Source: an uncultured Burkholderiales bacterium
GTDB lineage: Bacteria; Pseudomonadota; Gammaproteobacteria; Burkholderiales; Burkholderiaceae_C
Direction of reading: 5' to 3'
Length of the DNA stretch: 64,000 bases
Assembly: GCA_903820745.1 (NCBI GenBank)
Contig: CAIJIT010000318.1
Span: forward strand, 29,556 to 93,555
Part shown: piece after piece, positions 17,530-24,903 of the stretch
Layout of the letters: every line of letters begins with the position of its first letter
How positions within the stretch are numbered: position 1 is the first letter of the stretch
The notes under the pieces: generated by a model
The model's database searches: none
The model's input: only the letters and a program-made list of their open reading frames with translations
Told to the model about the DNA's origin: nothing
Program-made: the position numbers and the translations under genes

Positions 17530-18402
17530 TCAAGCCGGCGATTCGGCCAGCAAGCGTGCGGGTTCAGGTTCACTGTCAAAGCGCTCCTGGCCGCTGTAGC
17601 AGATGAAATGGCGGTTCTTGGCGCGGCCGATCAGGGTCAGACCGAGCTCGCAAGCCAAGGCATGGCCCATCTGGGTGATGCCATTGCGCGAGACCACGAT
17701 CGGCACCCCCATCTGCGCCGACTTCATCACCATCTCGCTGGTCAGGCGGCCGGTGGTGTAGAAGCATTTGTCAGCGCCTTCGACGCCGTTCATCCACATC
17801 CAGCCGGCAATGCTGTCGATCGCGTTGTGCCGGCCGACATCTTCCACATGGACCAGCAGTTCGGCCCCGCGAAACAAGGCGCAGCCATGGACCGAGCCGG
17901 CCTTTTTGTAGACGCTGTCCTGATGGCGCATCTGTTCGAGCATCGAATACAGCGCCGATTGGCGCAACCTGGCGCTGGCCGCATCGGGCAGCTTGACGCT
18001 GGCCACATCATCCATCAGCGCACCGAACACGGTGCCCTGGCCGCAGCCGGTTGTGATCGTTCGCTGTGCCGTTTTTTCTTCGATCCGGGCAATGCCAGAG
18101 CGCGTGCGCACTGCCGCCGCGCTGACCTCCCAATCGACGGTGATCGACTCCACCTCGGCTGCATGGCTGACCAGTCGTTGGTTGCGCAGATAACCCAGCA
18201 CCAGCAACTCGGGCGCCACGCCCAGCGTCATCAAGGTCACCAACTCGCGCTTGTCGACAAAAACGGTCAGCGGCCGTTCGGCCGGAATATTCATGCTCCG
18301 GCTGCGCCCGAACTCGTCGAGCACGACCACCTCATGGGTCAGCACCGCCTGGGAATGAGTCAGATGCGGCAGCACCGCGCCGTTGTCGCCTGGCTGGCTC
18401 AT
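17530..18402 (-). CDS. fdhD: Formate dehydrogenase accessory sulfurtransferase FdhD
   Basis: FdhD carries sulfur from IscS to the molybdenum or tungsten cofactor of formate dehydrogenase, without which the enzyme is inactive. The protein has 290 residues with the signature [11 protein letters not shown] around Cys120, then [30 protein letters not shown] and a C-terminal [24 protein letters not shown]. In E. coli the loop is CxxC; here the second Cys position is Gly, so only Cys120 is available for persulfide transfer. The ATG overlaps the mobA stop as ATGA; a longer frame upstream runs antisense-like through mobA and was not used. Confidence 0.94.
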   Translation of the reverse strand: MSQPGDNGAVLPHLTHSQAVLTHEVVVLDEFGRSRSMNIPAERPLTVFVDKRELVTLMTLGVAPELLVLGYLRNQRLVSHAAEVESITVDWEVSAAAVRTRSGIARIEEKTAQRTITTGCGQGTVFGALMDDVASVKLPDAASARLRQSALYSMLEQMRHQDSVYKKAGSVHGCALFRGAELLVHVEDVGRHNAIDSIAGWMWMNGVEGADKCFYTTGRLTSEMVMKSAQMGVPIVVSRNGITQMGHALACELGLTLIGRAKNRHFICYSGQERFDSEPEPARLLAESPA

Positions 18403-19010
18403 AGGCCCGACTGCATCTGCTGCAGTTCTTCCAAGGTATTGGCATTGGCGAAGGCCTGGCCATCGTCGAAAGGCACCAGCACGCAGCGATGCATGGCGGT
18501 CCATTTGTCGATCTTGCGCTGGCCGCTCTGGGTAAAGCGCACCAGGCTTTCGATCAGCTCGGACTTCATCAGACAAAACACAGGCTGGACCTGCAGGCGC
18601 GGCGCGTCGCCCTGCATTTCATAGCTGGCTGCCATGGCGATCTCAGCGTCTTCGGCGCTCAAGGCCTGGGCAAGTCGCTGCACCAGATCGTCCGGAAAGT
18701 TTGGCGAATCACAGGGCACGGTGACCAGATAAGGCGTTTCGCAATGCTCGAGTCCGGTCAAAAAACCGGCCAGCGGCCCGGCGTAATCAGCCAGCGAGTC
18801 AGGCCAGACCGGTACACCCATGGACTCATAGGCGCCGAGGTTGCGGTTCGCATTGATCATCAGGCTGCCGACCTGCCCGCCCAGACGCAACACGGCGTGC
18901 ATTGCCAACGACATGCCTTGATGGTTCTGCAGGCCTTTGTCGACCCCGCCCATGCGGCTGCCTCGGCCGCCGGCCAGAATCAGTCCGGTGATGGCTTCAA
19001 TTTCAATCAT
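18399..19010 (-). CDS. mobA: Molybdenum cofactor guanylyltransferase
   Basis: MobA adds GMP to the molybdenum cofactor, giving the bis-MGD form used by formate dehydrogenases. The 203-residue protein opens with [21 protein letters not shown], the nucleotide-binding signature with the conserved Lys. [33 protein letters not shown] and [12 protein letters not shown] follow in order. Its place between the tungstate importer and fdhD matches its role in maturing the same enzyme. Confidence 0.95.
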   Translation of the reverse strand: MIEIEAITGLILAGGRGSRMGGVDKGLQNHQGMSLAMHAVLRLGGQVGSLMINANRNLGAYESMGVPVWPDSLADYAGPLAGFLTGLEHCETPYLVTVPCDSPNFPDDLVQRLAQALSAEDAEIAMAASYEMQGDAPRLQVQPVFCLMKSELIESLVRFTQSGQRKIDKWTAMHRCVLVPFDDGQAFANANTLEELQQMQSGL

Positions 19011-19075
19011 GATGGAAAGCGGTCAACTGCTGAATCTAGGAACATCCTGGATTCTCGCCGCAATGCGGCAGCAAA

Positions 19076-19915
19076 TCAGCGTTGGGCGTTCGGAAAGAAC
19101 AATTGCTCGCCGCCGATCTTGTAGCTGGCAATCACGGCCTGACCCTCGGCCGATACAACCCAATCCGAAAAAGCCTGGGCCAGCGCGGTCTTGGTATGCG
19201 GATGCCGGGCCGGATTGACGACGATGACGCCATATTGATTGAACAGCTTGTTGTCACCTTCCAGCAGCACCGCCAACTTGCCGCGGTTCTTGAACGACAA
19301 CCAGGTGCCACGATCGGTCAGCACATAACCATCGGTGCTGGCAGCGATATTCAAGGCCGGACCCATGCCACAGCCGCAAGCACGGTAGTCGATCGACAGT
19401 TCGGGCGTCCTGGCCGCAGGGTTGTCGATGCCGGCGGTTTTCCAGAAGCGCAGCTCGGCCGCATGGGTGCCGCTCTTGTCGCCACGGGAGACGAAAACCT
19501 GCCCGGAAGCCGCCAATTTCTTCAAGCCGACGACCAGGTCGCGGCCGCGCACGCCCGCCGGATCGGCAGCCGGGCCAACCAGCACGAAATCGTTGAACAT
19601 CACCGCCCGGCGCGCCAGACCGAAACCCTCAGCAACGAGCTTTTCTTCGGCGACCTGGTCATGCACGAACAGCACATCGGCATCGCCGCGCCGACCCATA
19701 TCGAGCGCCTGTCCGGTGCCCTGCGCCACCACCCTGATCTCGATGCCACGCGCCTTGGTGAAGGCCGGCAGCAAATGGGCAAACAGGCCCGATTGCTCGG
19801 TGCTGGTGGTCGACGCCATCAGGATCGTCTTGTCCTGAGCAAGCGCCGGCAGACTCAGCCAAGGTGCCAGGCAAAACGCCAGCAGCGCCAGCCGTTTGAA
19901 TGCGCTTGATTTCAT
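19076..19915 (-). CDS. tupA: Tungstate ABC transporter, substrate-binding protein
   Basis: A 279-residue periplasmic protein with a signal peptide ending LSLPALA. The mature N-terminus ILMASTTSTEQSGLFAHLLPAF carries the TTST..SGL oxyanion loop of TupA, and SRGDKSGTHAAELRFW is the second ligand loop. TupA binds tungstate far more tightly than molybdate in studied members. I start at MKSS, whose ATG overlaps the upstream ATPase stop as ATGA; a start four codons earlier exists. The gene order is permease, ATPase, binding protein. Confidence 0.92.
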   Translation of the reverse strand: MKSSAFKRLALLAFCLAPWLSLPALAQDKTILMASTTSTEQSGLFAHLLPAFTKARGIEIRVVAQGTGQALDMGRRGDADVLFVHDQVAEEKLVAEGFGLARRAVMFNDFVLVGPAADPAGVRGRDLVVGLKKLAASGQVFVSRGDKSGTHAAELRFWKTAGIDNPAARTPELSIDYRACGCGMGPALNIAASTDGYVLTDRGTWLSFKNRGKLAVLLEGDNKLFNQYGVIVVNPARHPHTKTALAQAFSDWVVSAEGQAVIASYKIGGEQLFFPNAQR

Positions 19916-20619
19916 TCCTGGTTCCATTTCAGTTGTCCCTTCAAAAACAGCGCGGCGCTGTCCCCGACCGGCTCGCTGAAGAAGCGTGCGGTCGGCATAT
20001 CGGCCATGATCTTCCCATGCTCGAGGTAGACCACGCGGCTGGCCAGGCGCTTGGCCTGACCGAGGTTGTGGGTGCTCATCACCAGGGTCATGCCGTCGGC
20101 CTTGAAGCCCGCCAGCAAGGCTTCGATGTCCTTTTTGGCCGAGGGGTCGAGGTTGGCAGTCGGTTCATCAAGGAACAGCAAGGTCGGGCCCGTCGCCCAG
20201 GCCCTTGCCAGCGCTAACCGCTGCTGCTCGCCGCCCGACAAGGCGCGCGCCGGACGGTCACGCAAGGCCGTCAACCCCGCCAACTGCAGCGCCTGCAAGG
20301 CCAATGTGGCTCTCGACGCCGCCGGCACCTTGGCCAGCCAGAGCGCCAGGCGCAGGTTGTTCCAGACCGACAGGCGCAGCATGAACGGACGCTGAAACAC
20401 CATCACCTGCCTGGCCGCGCTGGCGAGCCGCTGGCCGGAATGGCCGGGCAGCAAGCCGTGCAAGGCCTGCAGCAAGGTGGTCTTGCCCGAGCCATTGGCC
20501 CCGATCAGCGCGATGAAGTCGCCCTGATTGACTTGCAGATTGACATCACGCAGCGCAGTGACAGCGCCGAATTTGGCGCCGAAATCGGACAGACTGATCA
20601 GCGGCCCTGTATCGCTCAT
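19912..20619 (-). CDS. tupC: Tungstate ABC transporter, ATP-binding protein
   Basis: A 235-residue ATPase driving tungstate import. Walker A is GANGSGKTT, the Q-loop lies in VMVFQRPFMLR, the signature is LSGGEQQRLALARAW, and Walker B is TLLFLDEPTANLDP with MSTHNLGQAKRLA as the switch region. The QRPFMLR segment is typical of the tungstate/molybdate group. The ATG overlaps the permease stop as TGATG; a GTG one codon earlier is also possible. Confidence 0.91.
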   Translation of the reverse strand: MSDTGPLISLSDFGAKFGAVTALRDVNLQVNQGDFIALIGANGSGKTTLLQALHGLLPGHSGQRLASAARQVMVFQRPFMLRLSVWNNLRLALWLAKVPAASRATLALQALQLAGLTALRDRPARALSGGEQQRLALARAWATGPTLLFLDEPTANLDPSAKKDIEALLAGFKADGMTLVMSTHNLGQAKRLASRVVYLEHGKIMADMPTARFFSEPVGDSAALFLKGQLKWNQE

Positions 20620-21332
20620 CACCTGGCCCCTGCAGCATCGGCGCGCTGTGCACCCTGGCTCAGCGCGATCGCCAGATTGACCAGACCGACCAGGGCCAGC
20701 AAGACCAGACCCAGCGCCAAGGCCAGCGGCAGATCGCCCTTGCTGGTTTCAAGCGCGATGGTGGTGGTGATCACCCGCGTCACCCCGTCGATATTGCCGC
20801 CGACGATCATCACCGCCCCGACTTCCGACACTGCGCGGCCGAAGGCGGTCAGCAAGATCGTCGCGACCGCCCAGCGCTCGTGCAGCAGCATTAGCAAGGC
20901 ATTGATGATCGGCCGCCCGCCCATTGAGCGCAGTTGATCGCCGCCATCGCGCAGGCTGTCGCGCACCAGTTGGCGCGACAGCGCCGCCACTACCGGCAGT
21001 ACCAGCATCGTCTGCGCGATCACCATCGCACCGGGCGTGAACAGGATGCCCCATGAACCGAGCGGTCCGCTGCGCGACAGCAGCAGATAAACCACCAGCC
21101 CCACCACCACCGACGGCAGAGCCAGCAAAGTATTGAGCAACACCACCAGCGCACGGTGACCGGGCATCCGGGTAACCGCCAGCCAGGCTCCCAGCGAAAG
21201 TCCGAATCCGGCCGCGATCAGGCAGGCTGCGCCGCTGACCGAGAGCGACAACTCGACGGTGCGTAGCAGCACGGGGTCTGCATCGAGCACCAGCGAAATC
21301 GCGGTGCGCAGACTTTCAGCAAAGGCATTCAA
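20619..21332 (-). CDS. tupB: Tungstate ABC transporter, permease
   Basis: A 237-residue inner-membrane permease with five or six hydrophobic segments. TLLALPSVVVGLVVYLLLSRSGPLG is characteristic of TupB/ModB-type permeases, and TAFGRAVSEVGAVMIVGGNI is the ATPase-contact loop with the conserved EVGAVMIVGGN. It heads tupBCA and lies 30 bases downstream of the DUF6352-like gene, so it probably belongs to the same long transcript as the formate dehydrogenase genes. Confidence 0.92.
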   Translation of the reverse strand: MNAFAESLRTAISLVLDADPVLLRTVELSLSVSGAACLIAAGFGLSLGAWLAVTRMPGHRALVVLLNTLLALPSVVVGLVVYLLLSRSGPLGSWGILFTPGAMVIAQTMLVLPVVAALSRQLVRDSLRDGGDQLRSMGGRPIINALLMLLHERWAVATILLTAFGRAVSEVGAVMIVGGNIDGVTRVITTTIALETSKGDLPLALALGLVLLALVGLVNLAIALSQGAQRADAAGAR

Positions 21333-21362
21333 GGCGAGGGGAATAACAACTGTGCTGCAGTA

Positions 21363-22436
21363 TCACATCAAGGCGGCCAGCGGCAGGTTCAGCAACAGGT
21401 TCTGCGGCTTCAGCCGGAGCGTCTGCTCGGCATTCATGGCCAGCCCGAGGTAGACCGGTTTGGCCTTGCCGCCTGCAGTCATCACTGGGTTGAGTTCGGC
21501 AGCATCGTCGAATTCAAGCCTGAACAGGCTGATCAAGCGCTGCATGCGTTCGGCATCGACCGGCCGGTCTTCATAGAGGTCGTTGAGCAGTCGCATCGCC
21601 TCGACATCGAGGCCGACATGCCAGCGCCAAGCAGGGTCGTCAATCCGCTGCAGCGGCGTGATCTTGACCTTGCAGCCAAGGAAATGGCCGATCCAGGCTT
21701 CCATCACCCGCGACAGCGCCTTCAGCCCGGACTGACTGCGGATCAGGGTGAAGCTCAGGCCATGGCCGAGGTCATTGCTGATTTCATGCGTGAGGTCGAG
21801 CGCGAACAAATGGCGTCCGCTGCGCTGCCAGTAATCGCTGGCGTTCTCGGGCGTCAGCACCGCCATCTCGACCCTGCGCAGCGGCGCCTGGGCCTGCAGC
21901 AGCAGACGGCCGATGCTGCCCAGACCTGCGGTTTCCTGCAGCAGGTCGACAGCTTCGAGGTCGGCGCAGAGCAAGCGGCCTTCGGTCAGCGTCAGCCGCT
22001 GTTGCCGGAACAGCATCTCGGCGGCGCGCGCCTGAAAGGCATCATCGCAAGCGTCGAGCAAATGGCGCAAGATCGCCTGGACGATTGCGTCGATGAACAG
22101 CGGCGGCACGTCGATGCGCTGGCTGCGCATCAGGCCGAGGTAATAGGCCTCCAGCGACCCAGCCGCCAGCAGAGCATCCCGGAAAGCCAGGAACATGACG
22201 TAATTGGCACGCGCATCCACATCTTTCAAGGCGCGCAGTTGTTTGGCGCTGACTGCGCTGGCGGGTGCGGCCCGCAGCAACTGGTGCAAGGCGATTTCGG
22301 CCCGGCAGGATTCGGGCAGCAAAGCCAGTTCAGGCAAGTCCAGAAACAGGCGCAAATAGGCTTCGGTCGGTTTCAGCCAACCCTGCGGCGTCAACTCGAG
22401 ATGGACATAGCCGCAAGCCGGCCAGAAGTCACTCAT
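21363..22436 (-). CDS. Uncharacterised protein, DUF6352-like
   Basis: A 357-residue cytoplasmic-looking protein without signal peptide or membrane helix. From memory of the family it resembles DUF6352 proteins, but the assignment is not secure. Visible features are MSDFWPACGYVHLELTPQGWL at the start, an all-helical middle, and ISNDLGHGLSFTLIRSQSGLKALSRVMEAWIGHFLGCKV. It sits between the formate dehydrogenase subunit genes and the tungstate importer on the same strand. A role in formate dehydrogenase maturation is inferred from position only. Confidence 0.75.
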   Translation of the reverse strand: MSDFWPACGYVHLELTPQGWLKPTEAYLRLFLDLPELALLPESCRAEIALHQLLRAAPASAVSAKQLRALKDVDARANYVMFLAFRDALLAAGSLEAYYLGLMRSQRIDVPPLFIDAIVQAILRHLLDACDDAFQARAAEMLFRQQRLTLTEGRLLCADLEAVDLLQETAGLGSIGRLLLQAQAPLRRVEMAVLTPENASDYWQRSGRHLFALDLTHEISNDLGHGLSFTLIRSQSGLKALSRVMEAWIGHFLGCKVKITPLQRIDDPAWRWHVGLDVEAMRLLNDLYEDRPVDAERMQRLISLFRLEFDDAAELNPVMTAGGKAKPVYLGLAMNAEQTLRLKPQNLLLNLPLAALM

Positions 22437-22496
22437 CAGCGAAAGACGGTGCTGACACCCCAGGGGGCCAGGCGCTGCCGGTCTTGCCAGATGGCG

Positions 22497-22844
22497 TCAC
22501 TTTTTCGGCGGGGCCTTCGCCGCCACGGCCGATGCTGGTGCAACGGGTGCCGATGCAGCCACCGGCGGCACAAAAGGCCCCGGATCGGCACAAGCAGGAG
22601 TCACCACTGGCGCTGATGCCGGCTTGCCTGCCGCCTTGGCAGTCTTGCGATAACTGTCGGCAGCACGGTTCATCGACTGGCAAGTCTGATAGGCCGCGAC
22701 CTTGTCAGACCAGCCGGTCTTGGCTGCGGCCATTGCCGCCTTTTCCTTGGCTTCGTCGCTCGGCGCAGGCAGCTTGGCCCAGACCGAACCAGCAAGCATG
22801 GCAGCGGTGATCGCAACGATTGAAATTGAATATGAGCAGCGCAT
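22497..22844 (-). CDS. Small secreted Ala/Pro-rich protein of the formate dehydrogenase locus
   Basis: A 115-residue protein with a signal peptide (MRCSYSISIVAITAAMLAGSVWA). The mature part has a helical segment with two cysteines (YQTCQSMNRAADSYRK and VTPACADP) and then a low-complexity Ala/Pro/Val tail ending APPKK. I do not recognise a family. It follows fdhC by 19 bases and is likely co-transcribed. The start was chosen for the signal peptide; an upstream extension in frame has no such feature. Confidence 0.72.
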   Translation of the reverse strand: MRCSYSISIVAITAAMLAGSVWAKLPAPSDEAKEKAAMAAAKTGWSDKVAAYQTCQSMNRAADSYRKTAKAAGKPASAPVVTPACADPGPFVPPVAASAPVAPASAVAAKAPPKK

Positions 22845-22863
22845 GGGGTTGTCCTCGTCGGTC

Positions 22864-23997
22864 TCAGTGCTGGGCAGCCACACCTGCATCGGCCTTGGCC
22901 GGGGCGGTGCGATGCTCGGGAATCCTGCCGGAACGGATGTCTTCGTACCAAAGGTCATGGTGCTCGATCGCCCAGGCCTCGTCGACATAACCGGTCTTCA
23001 TGCCCTCCAGGGCGCCCTTGGTGCCGATGGTGCCGAGATAGATATGGCCCATGAACAAGACCATCATCAAAACCGTCGCGACACCGTGAACCATGTTGGC
23101 GATCTGCATGTCACCGCGCAGATAGCCCATGCCCGGCACCAGTTTGTCGAGTACCAAGCCGGAGGCCACGACCACGAAGCCAAGCACAAACACCCCGGCC
23201 CAGAAAACGAACTTCTCGCCGGTGTTGTAGCGCTCCGAAGGCACATGTTCCTTGCCGAACATGCCCCCGCCCTTGAGCAGCCAGACCAGGTCATTGCGCG
23301 ACGGAATGTTGTCACGCAGGAAGGTGAGGAACACGACCACCAGCGACACCGCGAACAAAGGCCCGGCGAAATTGTGCGAGGTCTTCAGCGCATAACTGAG
23401 CCAGCCAAACAAGGTGGCGCCGATCACCGGCAACAGGAAAAACTTGCCGAAGGCCATCACCAGACCCGAGATCGCCAGCACCGAAAACGCCGCAGCGTTG
23501 CTCCAATGCGCAGCCCGCTCAAAATAGTTGAAGCGTTCGATTTTCCGGCCGGTGTCGGGCTTGTGCCCGCCCAGCGGACCCTTGGTGTAATAGAACATGG
23601 CCAAGCCGAGCAGCGTGATCAGCAGCAAGGATCCGCCGTAAGGAATGATCCATTGGTTGCGCACTTGGCGCCAGGCTTCACCGGCAGTCGTCAGGCGCGA
23701 GCCCGGATACTGGATGATGGGCTGGATCAGCACCCCCTGCTCGGCGCCGGGCAGATTGCTGATGCCTTTTTGTACGCCTGAGTCATGCACGGCGCGCCAG
23801 AATGGCGCGTTGTTGCCGGGCTGGCTCTTCGAGCGCTGGGCGTTGCTTTCGTCGGCCTGCGGTTCGGCGGGCGCGACAAATACCGCCGCCGAAGCTGCCA
23901 TCGCCGGGTTGGCCGAGGTCTGTGCAAGCACCGCCGACATCGCCAGGCTCATCGCCAGGCAGGCCAGCAACCTTGCTGTCTGAATCGGGTATTGCAT
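22864..23997 (-). CDS. fdhC: Formate dehydrogenase gamma subunit, cytochrome b556
   Basis: The membrane anchor that should take electrons from the iron-sulfur subunit through two b hemes to quinone. It has 377 residues with a signal peptide and a long periplasmic N-terminal extension, then about four membrane helices. FDH-gamma markers are KIERFNYFERAAHWSNAAAFSVL (heme His), LKTSHNFAGPLFAVSLV, GDMQIANMVHGVATVLMMVLFMGHIYLGT and YVDEAWAIEHHDLWYED near the end. It is the third structural subunit after fdhA and fdhB, with a small lipoprotein gene between. Confidence 0.94.
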   Translation of the reverse strand: MQYPIQTARLLACLAMSLAMSAVLAQTSANPAMAASAAVFVAPAEPQADESNAQRSKSQPGNNAPFWRAVHDSGVQKGISNLPGAEQGVLIQPIIQYPGSRLTTAGEAWRQVRNQWIIPYGGSLLLITLLGLAMFYYTKGPLGGHKPDTGRKIERFNYFERAAHWSNAAAFSVLAISGLVMAFGKFFLLPVIGATLFGWLSYALKTSHNFAGPLFAVSLVVVFLTFLRDNIPSRNDLVWLLKGGGMFGKEHVPSERYNTGEKFVFWAGVFVLGFVVVASGLVLDKLVPGMGYLRGDMQIANMVHGVATVLMMVLFMGHIYLGTIGTKGALEGMKTGYVDEAWAIEHHDLWYEDIRSGRIPEHRTAPAKADAGVAAQH

Positions 23998-24013
23998 CGC
24001 TGCTCCCCAGTGC

Positions 24014-24253
24014 TTAACGCACGTAATCGTTTTGCGCTTGGTTGCGCCGGCGCATCTGCTCTTGCCAGGAGGTCTTGTCACCAGGCTTCCAACCCGGCGC
24101 CGCGAAAGCGGGGTTGGCTGCTGCCGACACCGACCAGGCCGGCGCGTCCCAGGACTTGGCCGACCCATCCAGGCGCTGCGCGCGCTCGCCACAGGCGGAC
24201 AGCGTCAATACGGCCGCCATGACCGCGACGAGTTGCAATCCAGCGGCCTTCAC
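24014..24253 (-). CDS. Small lipoprotein of the formate dehydrogenase locus
   Basis: A 79-residue predicted lipoprotein: lipobox LSAC at Cys21, then a short tail rich in Trp and Ala and ending QMRRRNQAQNDYVR. Its GTG start overlaps the fdhB stop as GTGA. No function is known to me. Tight coupling between fdhB and fdhC suggests that it helps assemble or anchor the complex, which is inference. Confidence 0.72.
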   Translation of the reverse strand: MKAAGLQLVAVMAAVLTLSACGERAQRLDGSAKSWDAPAWSVSAAANPAFAAPGWKPGDKTSWQEQMRRRNQAQNDYVR

Positions 24254-24867
24254 TTCTTCACCTCGGCCGCGCCGCTTTGCACCGGTTTGCCGTAGGCCGT
24301 GCCCCAGCCCCAGACTTCGCTGCCTTTGCCGCGATTGAGCACGCGGGTGCGGAAGATGTCCGCCACCACATCGCCATCACCCCCCAGCAAAGCCTTGGTC
24401 GAGCACATCTCGGCACAGGCCGGCAACTTGCCTTCCGAGAGGCGGTTGCGGCCGTATTTCTCATTCTCGGCTTCGCTGCCGTTGACTTCAGGGCCACCGG
24501 CGCAGAAGGTGCATTTGTCCATCTTGCCGCGCAAGCCGAAATTGCCGTTGCTCGGGAACTGCGGTGCGCCGAAGGGGCAGGCATAGGAGCAATAGCCGCA
24601 GCCGATGCAGATGTCCTTGTCATGCAGGACCACGCCCTCGTCGGTGCGGTAAAAGCAGTTGACCGGGCAGACCGCCATACAGGGGGCGTCCGAGCAATGC
24701 ATGCAGGCGACCGAAATGCTTTTCTCGCCAGCCACACCATCATTGAGTGTGACCACGCGGCGCCGGTTGACGCCCCAAGGCACATCGTTCTCGGCCTTGC
24801 AGGCCGTTACGCAACCGTTGCACTCGATGCAACGCTCGGCGTCGCAGATGAATTTCATTCTTGCCAT
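24250..24867 (-). CDS. fdhB: Formate dehydrogenase beta subunit, four-cluster ferredoxin
   Basis: The 205-residue electron-transfer subunit linking the catalytic subunit to cytochrome b. Four 4Fe-4S sites are visible: CIECNGCVTACK, CMHCSDAPCMAVCP, CIGCGYCSYACP and the split site CTFCAGG with CAEMCSTKALLGG. The region GVNRRRVVTLNDGV is typical of FDH3-type beta subunits. It has no signal peptide, so it probably travels with FdhA through the Tat system. It starts 36 bases after fdhA. Confidence 0.95.
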   Translation of the reverse strand: MARMKFICDAERCIECNGCVTACKAENDVPWGVNRRRVVTLNDGVAGEKSISVACMHCSDAPCMAVCPVNCFYRTDEGVVLHDKDICIGCGYCSYACPFGAPQFPSNGNFGLRGKMDKCTFCAGGPEVNGSEAENEKYGRNRLSEGKLPACAEMCSTKALLGGDGDVVADIFRTRVLNRGKGSEVWGWGTAYGKPVQSGAAEVKK

Positions 24868-24903
24868 GTCAGTCTCCGTTGGGCGGTGAGGTTCAGCGGA
24901 ACA

